DNA from: Porticoccus sp041395745
GTDB taxonomy: Bacteria > Pseudomonadota > Gammaproteobacteria > Pseudomonadales > Porticoccaceae
Direction: 5' to 3'
Assembly (NCBI GenBank): GCA_041395745.1
Contig: JAWKZV010000001.1
Span: 124,001 to 188,000 of the forward strand
DNA length: 64,000 bases
Part shown: in pieces, positions 24,492 through 32,340 of the stretch
Numbering within the stretch: position 1 is the first letter of the stretch
Layout of the letters: the number at the start of each line of letters is the position of its first letter
The notes under the pieces: model-generated
What the model saw: only the letters and a program-made list of their open reading frames with translations
What the model was told of the DNA's origin: nothing
Database searches by the model: none
Program-made: the position numbers and the translations under genes

Positions 24492-25522
24492 CAGCGCACC
24501 CGCCACTGGCGTATTTCGCCACCTGCCAGCGGTGTGAGAGTGTCTCCTGCGAAGGGCAGGGATGCGGGGCTCTGCCAGGGGCTTTTTTCCAGGGTAATGG
24601 TGTCGCCGTTGCGGGGCAGACCGTAGAAATCGGCGCCAAAGTGGCTGGCAAAGGCTTCCAGCCTGTCCAGTGCTCCTGCCTGTTCAAAGGCTTCTGCGTA
24701 GAGTTCCAGGGCCGCATGGTTGGAGTAGCAGCCGGCACAGCCGCAGGGATTTTCCTTGCGGTGGGTGGCGTGGGGGGCAGAGTCGGTGCCCAGGAAAAAC
24801 TTGGGGCTGCCGCTGGTGGCGGCGGTGATCAGCGCCTGCTGGTGCTGCTGGCGTTTCAGTATGGGCAGACAGTAGTAATGGGGGCGAATACCGCCAGCCA
24901 ACATCTGGTTGCGATTGAACAGCAGGTGTTGCGGAGTAATAGTGGCTGCGACATAGGTTGATGCGCTGGCTACAAATTGTGCGCCCTCACTGGTGGTAAT
25001 GTGTTCCAGCACGATTTTCAGGGCCGGAAACGCCGCGGTCAGTTTGCCCAGGTGGCGATCGATGAAAACGGCTTCCCGATCGAAGATGTCCACACTGCTG
25101 TCAGTCACCTCGCCATGCAACAGTAACGGTAACCCCTCTTTTTCCATCCGTTCCAGCACTGGATAGACCTTGTTGAGGTCGGTGACGCCGGAGTCCGAGT
25201 TAGTGGTGGCGCCGGCCGGGTAGTATTTGCATGCGAACACTGCCCCAGATGATTTGGCCCGGCTGATTTCTTCCGGTGATGTGTTATCGGTCAGGTAGAG
25301 GACCATCAGCGGTTGCCAGTTGCTGCCTTCTGGGCGGTGCTGGAGTATCCGCTCCCGGTAGGCCAGTGCCTGCTCGGTATTGAGCACCGGTGGTACCAGA
25401 TTGGGCATGACAATGGCCCTGCCAAAATAGCGGGCGGCATCGGGTACGGTATAGGCGAGTGCTTCACCGTCGCGCAGGTGAACGTGCCAGTCATCGGGGC
25501 GGGTCAGGGTTAGTTGGGTCAT
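24491..25522 (-). CDS. pyrC: Dihydroorotase (homodimeric type)
   Basis: A 343-residue amidohydrolase of pyrimidine synthesis, converting carbamoyl-aspartate and dihydroorotate. The metal-binding HVHLRDGE lies at about residues 14-21, the carboxylated Lys in ACKYYPAGATTNSDSG, and LLLHGEVTD, VLEHITT and FLGTDSAPH hold further ligands. It has normal length and heads the pyrC-rnt pair. Confidence 0.96.
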   Translation of the reverse strand: MTQLTLTRPDDWHVHLRDGEALAYTVPDAARYFGRAIVMPNLVPPVLNTEQALAYRERILQHRPEGSNWQPLMVLYLTDNTSPEEISRAKSSGAVFACKYYPAGATTNSDSGVTDLNKVYPVLERMEKEGLPLLLHGEVTDSSVDIFDREAVFIDRHLGKLTAAFPALKIVLEHITTSEGAQFVASASTYVAATITPQHLLFNRNQMLAGGIRPHYYCLPILKRQQHQQALITAATSGSPKFFLGTDSAPHATHRKENPCGCAGCYSNHAALELYAEAFEQAGALDRLEAFASHFGADFYGLPRNGDTITLEKSPWQSPASLPFAGDTLTPLAGGEIRQWRVR

Positions 25523-25722
25523 GGAGTTACTTCGAGGTCGCGTAAAGGGTAAATGCTACCGGAATCGGAAGCGGCTTAACAGCGGACTCCTCCCGCGCAC
25601 TTCCCTATTCGGGTGAAACGTCAGGGCGGTTTACTGTGAAAGCGGGGCCGGAGCCATTAGAATAGCAGCCAATTTTCTTACCCCTATTTTCTTTCCTCAA
25701 TTTTCCAACCAGGAGACATGTG

Positions 25723-26943
25723 GTGTCCGACATCAAAAAAGTAGTTCTCGCCTACTCCGGGGGGCTTGATACCTCGGTAATCGTTCGCTGGCTGCAGGAT
25801 ACCTACCAGTGCGAAGTGGTGACGTTCACTGCGGATATCGGTCAGGGAGAAGAAGTCGAACCGGCCCGCGCCAAGGCCGCCGGCCTGGGGGTCAAAGAGA
25901 TCTACGTCGACGACCTGCGCGAAGAGTTCGTGCGCGATTTCGTGTTCCCGATGTTTCGCGCCAACACCATCTATGAAGGTGAATACCTGCTGGGCACTTC
26001 CATCGCTCGCCCGCTGATCGCCAAGCGCCTGATTGAGATCGCCAATGAGACCGGTGCTGATGCCATTTCCCACGGCGCCACCGGTAAGGGTAATGACCAG
26101 GTCCGTTTTGAGCTGGGTGCCTACGCGCTGAAGCCGGGTATCAAGGTGATCGCGCCCTGGCGGGAATGGGATCTCACCTCCCGTGAGAAGCTGATGGCCT
26201 ACTGTGAGCAGCACAACATTCCGGTGGACTTCTCAAACAAGAAGAAAAAGTCACCGTACTCCATGGACGCCAACCTGCTGCACATCTCTTACGAGGGCGG
26301 CAACCTGGAAGATCCCTGGTGGGAGCCGGAAGAGGATATGTGGCGCTGGAGCGTTGCCCCGGAAGCGGCGCCTGATCAGCCCACCTACATAGAGCTGACC
26401 TATGAGCAAGGCGATATCGTCGCTATCGACGGTCAGCCCATGTCTCCCGCCACCGTGCTGGCGCATCTCAACAAGCTGGGCGGCGCCAACGGCGTTGGTC
26501 GGCTGGACCTGGTGGAAAATCGCTACGTGGGTATGAAGTCCCGCGGCTGCTACGAAACTCCCGGCGGCACCATCATGCTGCGAGCCCACCGCGCTATCGA
26601 ATCCCTGACCCTGGATCGTGAAGTGGCTCATCTGAAAGACGCTTTAATGCCCAAATACGCAGAAATGGTCTATAACGGTTACTGGTGGTCTCCGGAACGC
26701 AAGATGTTGCAGGTGATGATCGACGAAACCCAACAGGTGGTAAATGGCAAAGTGAGAGTGAAGCTCTACAAAGGCAATGTCACCGTGGTAGGACGTCAGT
26801 CTGCAGACAGCTTGTTCGACGAGAAGATTGCCACCTTCGAGGATGATGCCGGTGCGTATAACCAGAAGGATGCGGAGGGCTTTATCAAGCTGAATGCACT
26901 GCGCCTGAGGATTGCTGCCAACAAGGGCCGCAAGCTGGGTTAA
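25723..26943 (+). CDS. argG: Argininosuccinate synthase
   Basis: A 406-residue enzyme joining citrulline and aspartate. The ATP-binding loop AYSGGLDTSV lies at about 9-18, with SHGATGKGNDQVRFELG and the C-terminal KLYKGNVTVVGRQS. The GTG at 25723 gives MSDIKKVVLAYSGG with AGGAGA at correct spacing; a GTG at 25720 is too close to that site. It is monocistronic and lies before the cbb3 cluster. Confidence 0.96.
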   Translation: MSDIKKVVLAYSGGLDTSVIVRWLQDTYQCEVVTFTADIGQGEEVEPARAKAAGLGVKEIYVDDLREEFVRDFVFPMFRANTIYEGEYLLGTSIARPLIAKRLIEIANETGADAISHGATGKGNDQVRFELGAYALKPGIKVIAPWREWDLTSREKLMAYCEQHNIPVDFSNKKKKSPYSMDANLLHISYEGGNLEDPWWEPEEDMWRWSVAPEAAPDQPTYIELTYEQGDIVAIDGQPMSPATVLAHLNKLGGANGVGRLDLVENRYVGMKSRGCYETPGGTIMLRAHRAIESLTLDREVAHLKDALMPKYAEMVYNGYWWSPERKMLQVMIDETQQVVNGKVRVKLYKGNVTVVGRQSADSLFDEKIATFEDDAGAYNQKDAEGFIKLNALRLRIAANKGRKLG

Positions 26944-26962
26944 ACCTGCCGGCAGGTCTAAC

Positions 26963-26976
26963 TTGACGCAAATCAA
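26963..26976. promoter_or_regulatory. FNR/ANR-like box upstream of ccoN
   Basis: TTGACGCAAATCAA fits TTGAT-N4-ATCAA with one mismatch and lies 104 bp upstream of the ccoN ATG. It is the expected control for a high-affinity oxidase under low oxygen. Confidence 0.7.
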
Positions 26977-27007
26977 TACCGGCGTCGACTTCCTGGGGAA
27001 TAATACG

Positions 27008-27045
27008 ACAGGGGTAGAGGCGGGGAGAGTCTTCTCTACCCCTGT
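27008..27045. repeat. Perfect 12-bp stem-loop between argG and ccoN
   Basis: ACAGGGGTAGAG and CTCTACCCCTGT are exact inverted repeats with a 14-nt loop. No T-run follows on the plus strand. It may be the argG 3' end or a leader structure of the ccoN mRNA. Confidence 0.6.
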
Positions 27046-27079
27046 GTTCAAACGAATGGACTAACTACGAGAAAATCCA

Positions 27080-28525
27080 ATGAGTAGCGATGTCATGACT
27101 GCCGGTGATCAGCCGGTTTACAACACCAAGGTGGTAAAGCAGTTTGCCATCATGACTGTTGTGTGGGGAATTGTCGGTATGCTTGTCGGCGTAATTATTG
27201 CCGCCGAGCTGGTCTGGCCTGAAATCAACTTCAACCTGCCGTGGTTTCATTTCGGTCGTTTAAGACCGTTGCATACCAATGCGGTAATCTTTGCCTTTGG
27301 CGGCAGTGCGCTGTTCGCTTCGGCTTATCATGTGGTGCAGAGAACCTGTCAGACGAGGTTGTTTGGAGGTACTCTGGCTGCGTTCACTTTCTGGGGATGG
27401 CAGGCAATTATTGTCGCTGCAGCCATTACATTGCCTCTGGGTATGACCTCAGCCAAGGAATATGCCGAGCTTGAATGGCCGATTGACATCGCTATCACGC
27501 TGGTATGGGTGGCTTTCGCCGTGGTGTTCTTTGGCACCATCATGAAGCGTCGCACCAAGCATATTTATGTAGCCAACTGGTTCTTTGGGGCCTTCATCAT
27601 CACGATTGCGGTGTTGCATTTGGGCAACAGTGCTGCGATGCCGGTGACCGCCTTCAAATCCTACTCCGCTTATTCCGGAGCCATCGATGCCATGGTGCAG
27701 TGGTGGTACGGTCACAACGCAGTGGGCTTTTTCCTGACGGCAGGGTTCCTGGGCATGATGTACTACTTCGTGCCGAAGCAGGCTGGCCGTCCGGTCTACT
27801 CATATCGTTTGTCTATTGTGCATTTCTGGGCACTGATCGCCGTTTACATCTGGGCCGGTCCGCACCACCTGCACTATTCAGCACTGCCTGACTGGGTACA
27901 GAGCCTGGGTATGGTGATGTCTCTGATTCTGCTGGCGCCTTCCTGGGGCGGCATGATCAACGGCATGATGACCCTGTCTGGTGCCTGGCACAAGCTGCGC
28001 GATGACCCTACATTGCGCTTCCTGGTGGCGTCCCTGTCCTTCTACGGCATGTCCACGTTTGAAGGACCGATGATGTCCATCAAGACAGTTAACGCACTGT
28101 CACACAACACTGACTGGACTATCGGTCACGTGCACTCCGGAGCTTTGGGTTGGGTGGCCATGGTGTCCATCGGCATGCTCTATAACCTGATTCCCACGCT
28201 TTACAAGCGTGCTCAGATGTACAGCACCAGTTTGATCAACCTGCACTTCTGGATGTCTACCATCGGTACTGTGCTCTATATCGCCTCCATGTGGGTAAAC
28301 GGTATTGCCCAGGGCCTGATGTGGCGTGCATTCAATACCGACGGCACCCTGACATACAGCTTTGCTGAAGCGATTGAGGCCAGCTACCCCGGTTACTACG
28401 TGCGGTTGCTGGGTGGAGTCATCTTCCTCGGTGGCATGCTGGTAATGGCGTACAACGTCTGGCGAACTGTGCGTGGTGATGTGCAGGAGCAGGAAAGCGT
28501 TTCTGCCCAAGTGCAGACCGCCTGA
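27080..28525 (+). CDS. ccoN: cbb3-type cytochrome c oxidase subunit I
   Basis: A 481-residue, about 12-helix catalytic subunit. Conserved metal and heme ligands are visible in RPLHTNAVIFAFGG, WWYGHNAVGFFLT (CuB/crosslink His-Tyr region), WAGPHHLHYSALPDW and IGHVHSGALGWVAM. It reduces O2 to water at high affinity in the inner membrane while pumping protons. It is the first gene of ccoNOQP and is preceded by an FNR/ANR-like box. Confidence 0.97.
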   Translation: MSSDVMTAGDQPVYNTKVVKQFAIMTVVWGIVGMLVGVIIAAELVWPEINFNLPWFHFGRLRPLHTNAVIFAFGGSALFASAYHVVQRTCQTRLFGGTLAAFTFWGWQAIIVAAAITLPLGMTSAKEYAELEWPIDIAITLVWVAFAVVFFGTIMKRRTKHIYVANWFFGAFIITIAVLHLGNSAAMPVTAFKSYSAYSGAIDAMVQWWYGHNAVGFFLTAGFLGMMYYFVPKQAGRPVYSYRLSIVHFWALIAVYIWAGPHHLHYSALPDWVQSLGMVMSLILLAPSWGGMINGMMTLSGAWHKLRDDPTLRFLVASLSFYGMSTFEGPMMSIKTVNALSHNTDWTIGHVHSGALGWVAMVSIGMLYNLIPTLYKRAQMYSTSLINLHFWMSTIGTVLYIASMWVNGIAQGLMWRAFNTDGTLTYSFAEAIEASYPGYYVRLLGGVIFLGGMLVMAYNVWRTVRGDVQEQESVSAQVQTA

Positions 28526-28540
28526 TAGGGGAGAGCGACA

Positions 28541-29155
28541 GTGAAACACGAGATTATTGAAAAGAATATCGGCCTGATGATTGTGCTGATCGTGGTCGCG
28601 ATCAGCTTCGGTGGCCTCGCCCAGATCGTACCGCTGTTCTGGCAGGTTGAAACCACTGAGCCGGTCGAGGGCCTGAAACCTTATGACGCAGTTGCCCTGG
28701 AAGGGCGGGATATCTATATCCGGGAAGGCTGCAACGTCTGCCACACCCAGATGGTCCGCCCCTTCCGCGCGGAAACCGAACGTTATGGTCACTACTCTGT
28801 AGCCGGTGAACACGTCTACGAGCACCCCTTCCTGTGGGGCTCCAAGCGTACTGGTCCAGATCTGGCCCGGGTCGGCGCTCGCTACAGCGATGATTGGCAC
28901 CGCGCTCACCTGTTCAATCCGCGGGATGTGGTACCGGAGTCCAATATGCCGGCATTCCCCTGGTTGTTCGAGAACACTGTGAGTGGTAAAGACACGGCGG
29001 CCAAGATGAAGGCGCTTAAAACCCTGGGTGTTCCCTACACGGACGAGGATATTGCCAACGCGGCAAAACCCTTTGCCAACGGTGATGTGAAAGAAGTCGA
29101 TGCGCTGGTGGTTTACCTGCAGCAGCTGGGTACGCTTCTGACGCAGAAACGCTAA
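28541..29155 (+). CDS. ccoO: cbb3 oxidase mono-heme cytochrome c subunit
   Basis: A 204-residue subunit: an N-terminal membrane helix (IGLMIVLIVVAISFGGLAQIV), then a periplasmic heme c domain with CNVCH and axial Met in PESNMPAFPW. Its stop shares a base with the ccoQ start. It passes electrons from CcoP to CcoN. Confidence 0.97.
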   Translation: MKHEIIEKNIGLMIVLIVVAISFGGLAQIVPLFWQVETTEPVEGLKPYDAVALEGRDIYIREGCNVCHTQMVRPFRAETERYGHYSVAGEHVYEHPFLWGSKRTGPDLARVGARYSDDWHRAHLFNPRDVVPESNMPAFPWLFENTVSGKDTAAKMKALKTLGVPYTDEDIANAAKPFANGDVKEVDALVVYLQQLGTLLTQKR

Positions 29156-29328
29156 TGGATCAGGGAACATTACAGGGGATCGGCACTATCCTCACCATGA
29201 TTGCCTTCCTGGGCATCTGTTGGTGGGCGTTCAGCAGCCGTAAGCAAAAAGACTTTGATGAGGCCTCCAGGCTGCCGTTTACCGACGAGCAGCAGGGGGA
29301 GTCTCAGACAGAAGACAAGAATAGGTAG
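29155..29328 (+). CDS. ccoQ: cbb3 oxidase small subunit CcoQ
   Basis: A 57-residue protein starting MDQGTLQGIG, with one membrane helix (TILTMIAFLGICWWAF) and a charged cytosolic tail. The ATG overlaps the ccoO TAA by one base (TAATG). CcoQ stabilises the complex in other bacteria. Its size and position between ccoO and ccoP support the call. Confidence 0.9.
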   Translation: MDQGTLQGIGTILTMIAFLGICWWAFSSRKQKDFDEASRLPFTDEQQGESQTEDKNR

Positions 29329-29336
29329 GACCTGAT

Positions 29337-30236
29337 ATGAGCACCTTCTGGAATATCTGGATTATCGTCATCACCCTGATCACTATCGCGGGATGTACGT
29401 GGTTGCTATTCGCTAACCGCAAGGTGGAAGTCCGTGAGGACCTCAAGGATGGCGAGGCGCCGAAAACCGGCCATGTCTACGACGGAATTGAGGAATACGA
29501 CAACCCTCTGCCGGGTTGGTGGTTCAAAATGTTCGTGGGCACCGTGATCTTCTCTGTGATCTACCTGATTCTCTATCCGGGCCTCGGCAGCTATGCCGGT
29601 GTTCTGGGATGGACTCAGGTGGGCCAGTGGCAGGAAGAAGTGACTGAAGCGGAGGCCAAATACGCACCGATTTACGCCCAGTACAGTGACATGTCCGTGG
29701 AAGAGCTGATCTCCAACCCGGACGCCATGAAAATGGGTCGTCGGCTGTTCAACAACAACTGTTCCGTATGTCACGGTTCCGATGGCCGCGGCAGCTACGG
29801 CTTCCCCAACCTGGCGGATAGTGACTGGTTGTACGGCGGTAGCGCGGACGAGATCAAGGCCTCTGTCACCAACGGCCGCAAGGGGGCAATGCCCGCCTGG
29901 GGAGCTATCCTCGGTGAGCAGGGAGTCGACAACGTGGCCGAATATGTGTTCAAGATCAGTGGTCGTGAACACGATGCCGCCAAGGCAGAACAGGGTGTAC
30001 AGGTATATGCCACTTACTGTACCGCCTGCCATGGAGCAGAGGGCAAGGGCCTGCCCATGATGGGTGCGCCCAACCTGACAGACGGCATCTGGCTGTACGG
30101 CGGTTCTCCGTCCCTGGTGCGCCATTCAATCCGCAATGGTCGCAACGGCAACATGCCTGCCCAGGCCGAGAAACTGAAAGCGGAGAAAATCCATCTGCTG
30201 ACCGCTTATGTTTACAACCTGTCCAAAAATCAGTAG
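29337..30236 (+). CDS. ccoP: cbb3 oxidase di-heme cytochrome c subunit
   Basis: A 299-residue subunit. It has N-terminal membrane helices, the GIEEYDNPLPGWW signature of CcoP, and two class-I cytochrome c domains with CSVCH (about residue 142) and CTACH (about 230). It accepts electrons from soluble cytochrome c. It starts 8 nt after ccoQ. Confidence 0.97.
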   Translation: MSTFWNIWIIVITLITIAGCTWLLFANRKVEVREDLKDGEAPKTGHVYDGIEEYDNPLPGWWFKMFVGTVIFSVIYLILYPGLGSYAGVLGWTQVGQWQEEVTEAEAKYAPIYAQYSDMSVEELISNPDAMKMGRRLFNNNCSVCHGSDGRGSYGFPNLADSDWLYGGSADEIKASVTNGRKGAMPAWGAILGEQGVDNVAEYVFKISGREHDAAKAEQGVQVYATYCTACHGAEGKGLPMMGAPNLTDGIWLYGGSPSLVRHSIRNGRNGNMPAQAEKLKAEKIHLLTAYVYNLSKNQ

Positions 30237-30270
30237 GTAAAGAGGTATCACACAGGAGCGTGAAGCTGAC

Positions 30271-31698
30271 ATGACAGTGGAAAACAAACCCGGGGTGAAG
30301 CCCCGGGATGAGGCCCAAGAAGACGTCATCAAGGTTCTGGATCTCTACCAGACCAGGGAAAAGATCCAGACCCGTCAGCTTCCCGGTTTTTTCAGGAGTT
30401 TACAGCGTTGGACATGGATGCCCATGATCACCGCCTATTTCCTGATTCCCTGGTTTAATCTCGACGGCCGCCAGGCCATCTGGTTTGACTTGCCAGCGCG
30501 GAAGTTCCACGTATTCTGGATCACCTTCTGGCCGCAGGACTTTATGCTGCTGGCCTGGGCGTTGATCATTTCTGCATTCGCACTGTTCACGGTCACCGTG
30601 CTGGTGGGCCGGGTGTGGTGTGGTTTTTCCTGTCCCCAGACTGTGTGGACCATGATCTTCATGTACATTGAGGACTGGTGCGAGGGCGACCGCAACCAGC
30701 GCATCAAGCTCGATAAATCTCCCTGGAATGGCAACAAGATCCTGCGTCGTGGCGGCAAGTTTCTGCTGTGGGGGTTGGTGGGGTTTGTCACTGGTCTCAC
30801 GTTTGTCGGCTACTACAATCCGATTCGAGATCTGGTGCCGGAAATGTTCACCTTTACCGCCCATCCGGCTGCGGTGTTCTGGACATTTTTCTTCGCGGTC
30901 ATGACTTTCATGAACGCCGGGTTCCTGAGGGAGCAGGTGTGTAAATACATGTGCCCCTATGCCCGTTTCCAGTCGGTGATGTTCGATCCGGATACCCTGA
31001 TCGTTTCCTACGATGTGGAGCGCGGTGAACCCCGCGGCACGCGCAAGAAAGGTGTGGACCATCGCGCCGAAGGTAAGGGCGATTGTGTGGACTGCTCACT
31101 CTGTGTGCAGGTCTGTCCGACTGGTATCGACATCCGCAAAGGTCTGCAATACGAGTGTATCGACTGCGGCTTGTGTATCGACGCCTGTAATACCGTGATG
31201 GACAAGATGGGATACGAGCCCGGACTGATTCGCTTTACCACCGAGCACGCCATGCAGCATGGGGAAACCCGTATCCTGCGTCCGCGTTTTATCGGTTATG
31301 TCGTTGCTCTGAGCATTATGGTGAGTGCGTTCGGCTATACCATACTCACCCGTATGCCACTGGTGGTGGATGTGATCCGTGACCGCAACGTGTTGTATCG
31401 GGAAAATGCCAGGGGGATGGTAGAGAATATCTACACCCTGAAAATCAACAATATGGATAACTTCGGCCACAGCTACCACATCCGAATTGAAGGGGAATAT
31501 CCGTTCAATTATCTGGGGCCAACCAGTGTTGATGTGGCTGAGGGCGAGGTGTGGAGCATGCCGGTTCGGGTGGAGCTTGATCCCGGCGTCATGAAGAATC
31601 CCAACGCGGATGTCACCTTTGTGATTGAGTCTACTGATAACACGGCGATCCATGCCGTGGAGGAAAACCGCTTCATCGGCCCCCGTCTCAAACGCTAG
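30271..31698 (+). CDS. ccoG: Cytochrome oxidase accessory protein CcoG (RdxA/FixG)
   Basis: A 475-residue membrane ferredoxin. Membrane helices hold CGFSCPQTVWT, followed by two 4Fe-4S motifs (CVDCSLCVQVCPTGID; CIDCGLCIDAC) and a C-terminal Ig-like FixG domain. In characterised systems it reduces Cu(II) for delivery to the cbb3 CuB site. It starts 34 nt after ccoP. Confidence 0.96.
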   Translation: MTVENKPGVKPRDEAQEDVIKVLDLYQTREKIQTRQLPGFFRSLQRWTWMPMITAYFLIPWFNLDGRQAIWFDLPARKFHVFWITFWPQDFMLLAWALIISAFALFTVTVLVGRVWCGFSCPQTVWTMIFMYIEDWCEGDRNQRIKLDKSPWNGNKILRRGGKFLLWGLVGFVTGLTFVGYYNPIRDLVPEMFTFTAHPAAVFWTFFFAVMTFMNAGFLREQVCKYMCPYARFQSVMFDPDTLIVSYDVERGEPRGTRKKGVDHRAEGKGDCVDCSLCVQVCPTGIDIRKGLQYECIDCGLCIDACNTVMDKMGYEPGLIRFTTEHAMQHGETRILRPRFIGYVVALSIMVSAFGYTILTRMPLVVDVIRDRNVLYRENARGMVENIYTLKINNMDNFGHSYHIRIEGEYPFNYLGPTSVDVAEGEVWSMPVRVELDPGVMKNPNADVTFVIESTDNTAIHAVEENRFIGPRLKR

Positions 31699-31759
31699 AT
31701 CCAGGCTCGCAAGAGGACATGTGCGCCTCGGGCGAATTGTGTATCCTTGTGCCCACTTT

Positions 31760-31785
31760 CCCGCCGAAAGCCGGCTTTCGGCGGG
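31760..31785. repeat. Perfect 26-bp palindrome between ccoG and fixH
   Basis: Each 13-base half is CCCGCCGAAAGCC or its complement, with no loop bases. A related but imperfect copy (CGCCGAA...TTCGGCG, followed by GGGG) lies after hisA at 9493-9512. It may be a REP-like intergenic element, or a structure that splits ccoG from fixHIS expression. Confidence 0.6.
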
Positions 31786-31815
31786 GTCCACCCAGCAAGC
31801 TCCGAGGTGATCGCT

Positions 31816-32340
31816 TTGCATCAATCCCGCCATCTGGATTCCTCTGATCTGGACAGAAAACCCTGGTATCGCCAGTTTTGGCCCTGGTTTCTGATCGCAC
31901 TGCCCGGCACCGTAGTCGTTGCCAGCCTGTTTACGGTGTATCTCGCTTTCAAGAATGCCGACAACCTGGTGGTGGACAACTATTACCGAGATGGTCTGGC
32001 GATCAATCAGGTTATTGAACAGGACAAGGTGGCGGCACAATTGGGGCTCAGCGCTGAAGTGCGTCTGGACAGGGAGAGCGGAGAGCTGTTTGTCTCGGTG
32101 AATGGTATCGATCCGCCTCCGTCGGAACTCACCCTGTTGTTGCTTCATCCCACGGATGAGTCGCGCGACAGGCAGTTGCTGATGGCGGCGATGACCCCCG
32201 GACACTATCGCATCGATCTGGAACAACAGCTGCAAAACCGCTATTACCTGCGTTTGCTGCCGGAACCTAACAAGGATTGGCGTCTGGCAGGAGAGCTGGA
32301 TTTCTCCAAAGCGAATCAGGTAACCCTGAAGGCGCAATGA
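31816..32340 (+). CDS. fixH: FixH/CcoH-family cbb3 assembly protein
   Basis: About 174 residues. A single N-terminal membrane helix (WPWFLIALPGTVVVASLFTVYLAF) is preceded by KPWYRQFWPW, and NLVVDNYYRDGLAINQ follows, as is typical of FixH. The start is probably the TTG at 31816 with GAGG 8 nt upstream; a GTG at 31807 is possible. It ends in a 4-nt ATGA overlap with ccoI, so the two are translationally coupled. It is needed for oxidase assembly in other bacteria. Confidence 0.88.
   Translation: MHQSRHLDSSDLDRKPWYRQFWPWFLIALPGTVVVASLFTVYLAFKNADNLVVDNYYRDGLAINQVIEQDKVAAQLGLSAEVRLDRESGELFVSVNGIDPPPSELTLLLLHPTDESRDRQLLMAAMTPGHYRIDLEQQLQNRYYLRLLPEPNKDWRLAGELDFSKANQVTLKAQ

Noticed and set aside
28100..29170. 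356-codon minus-strand frame over ccoN/ccoO, and a similar one at 31096-32337
   Set aside because: Both oppose certain cbb3 genes and have no recognisable domain or ribosome site.
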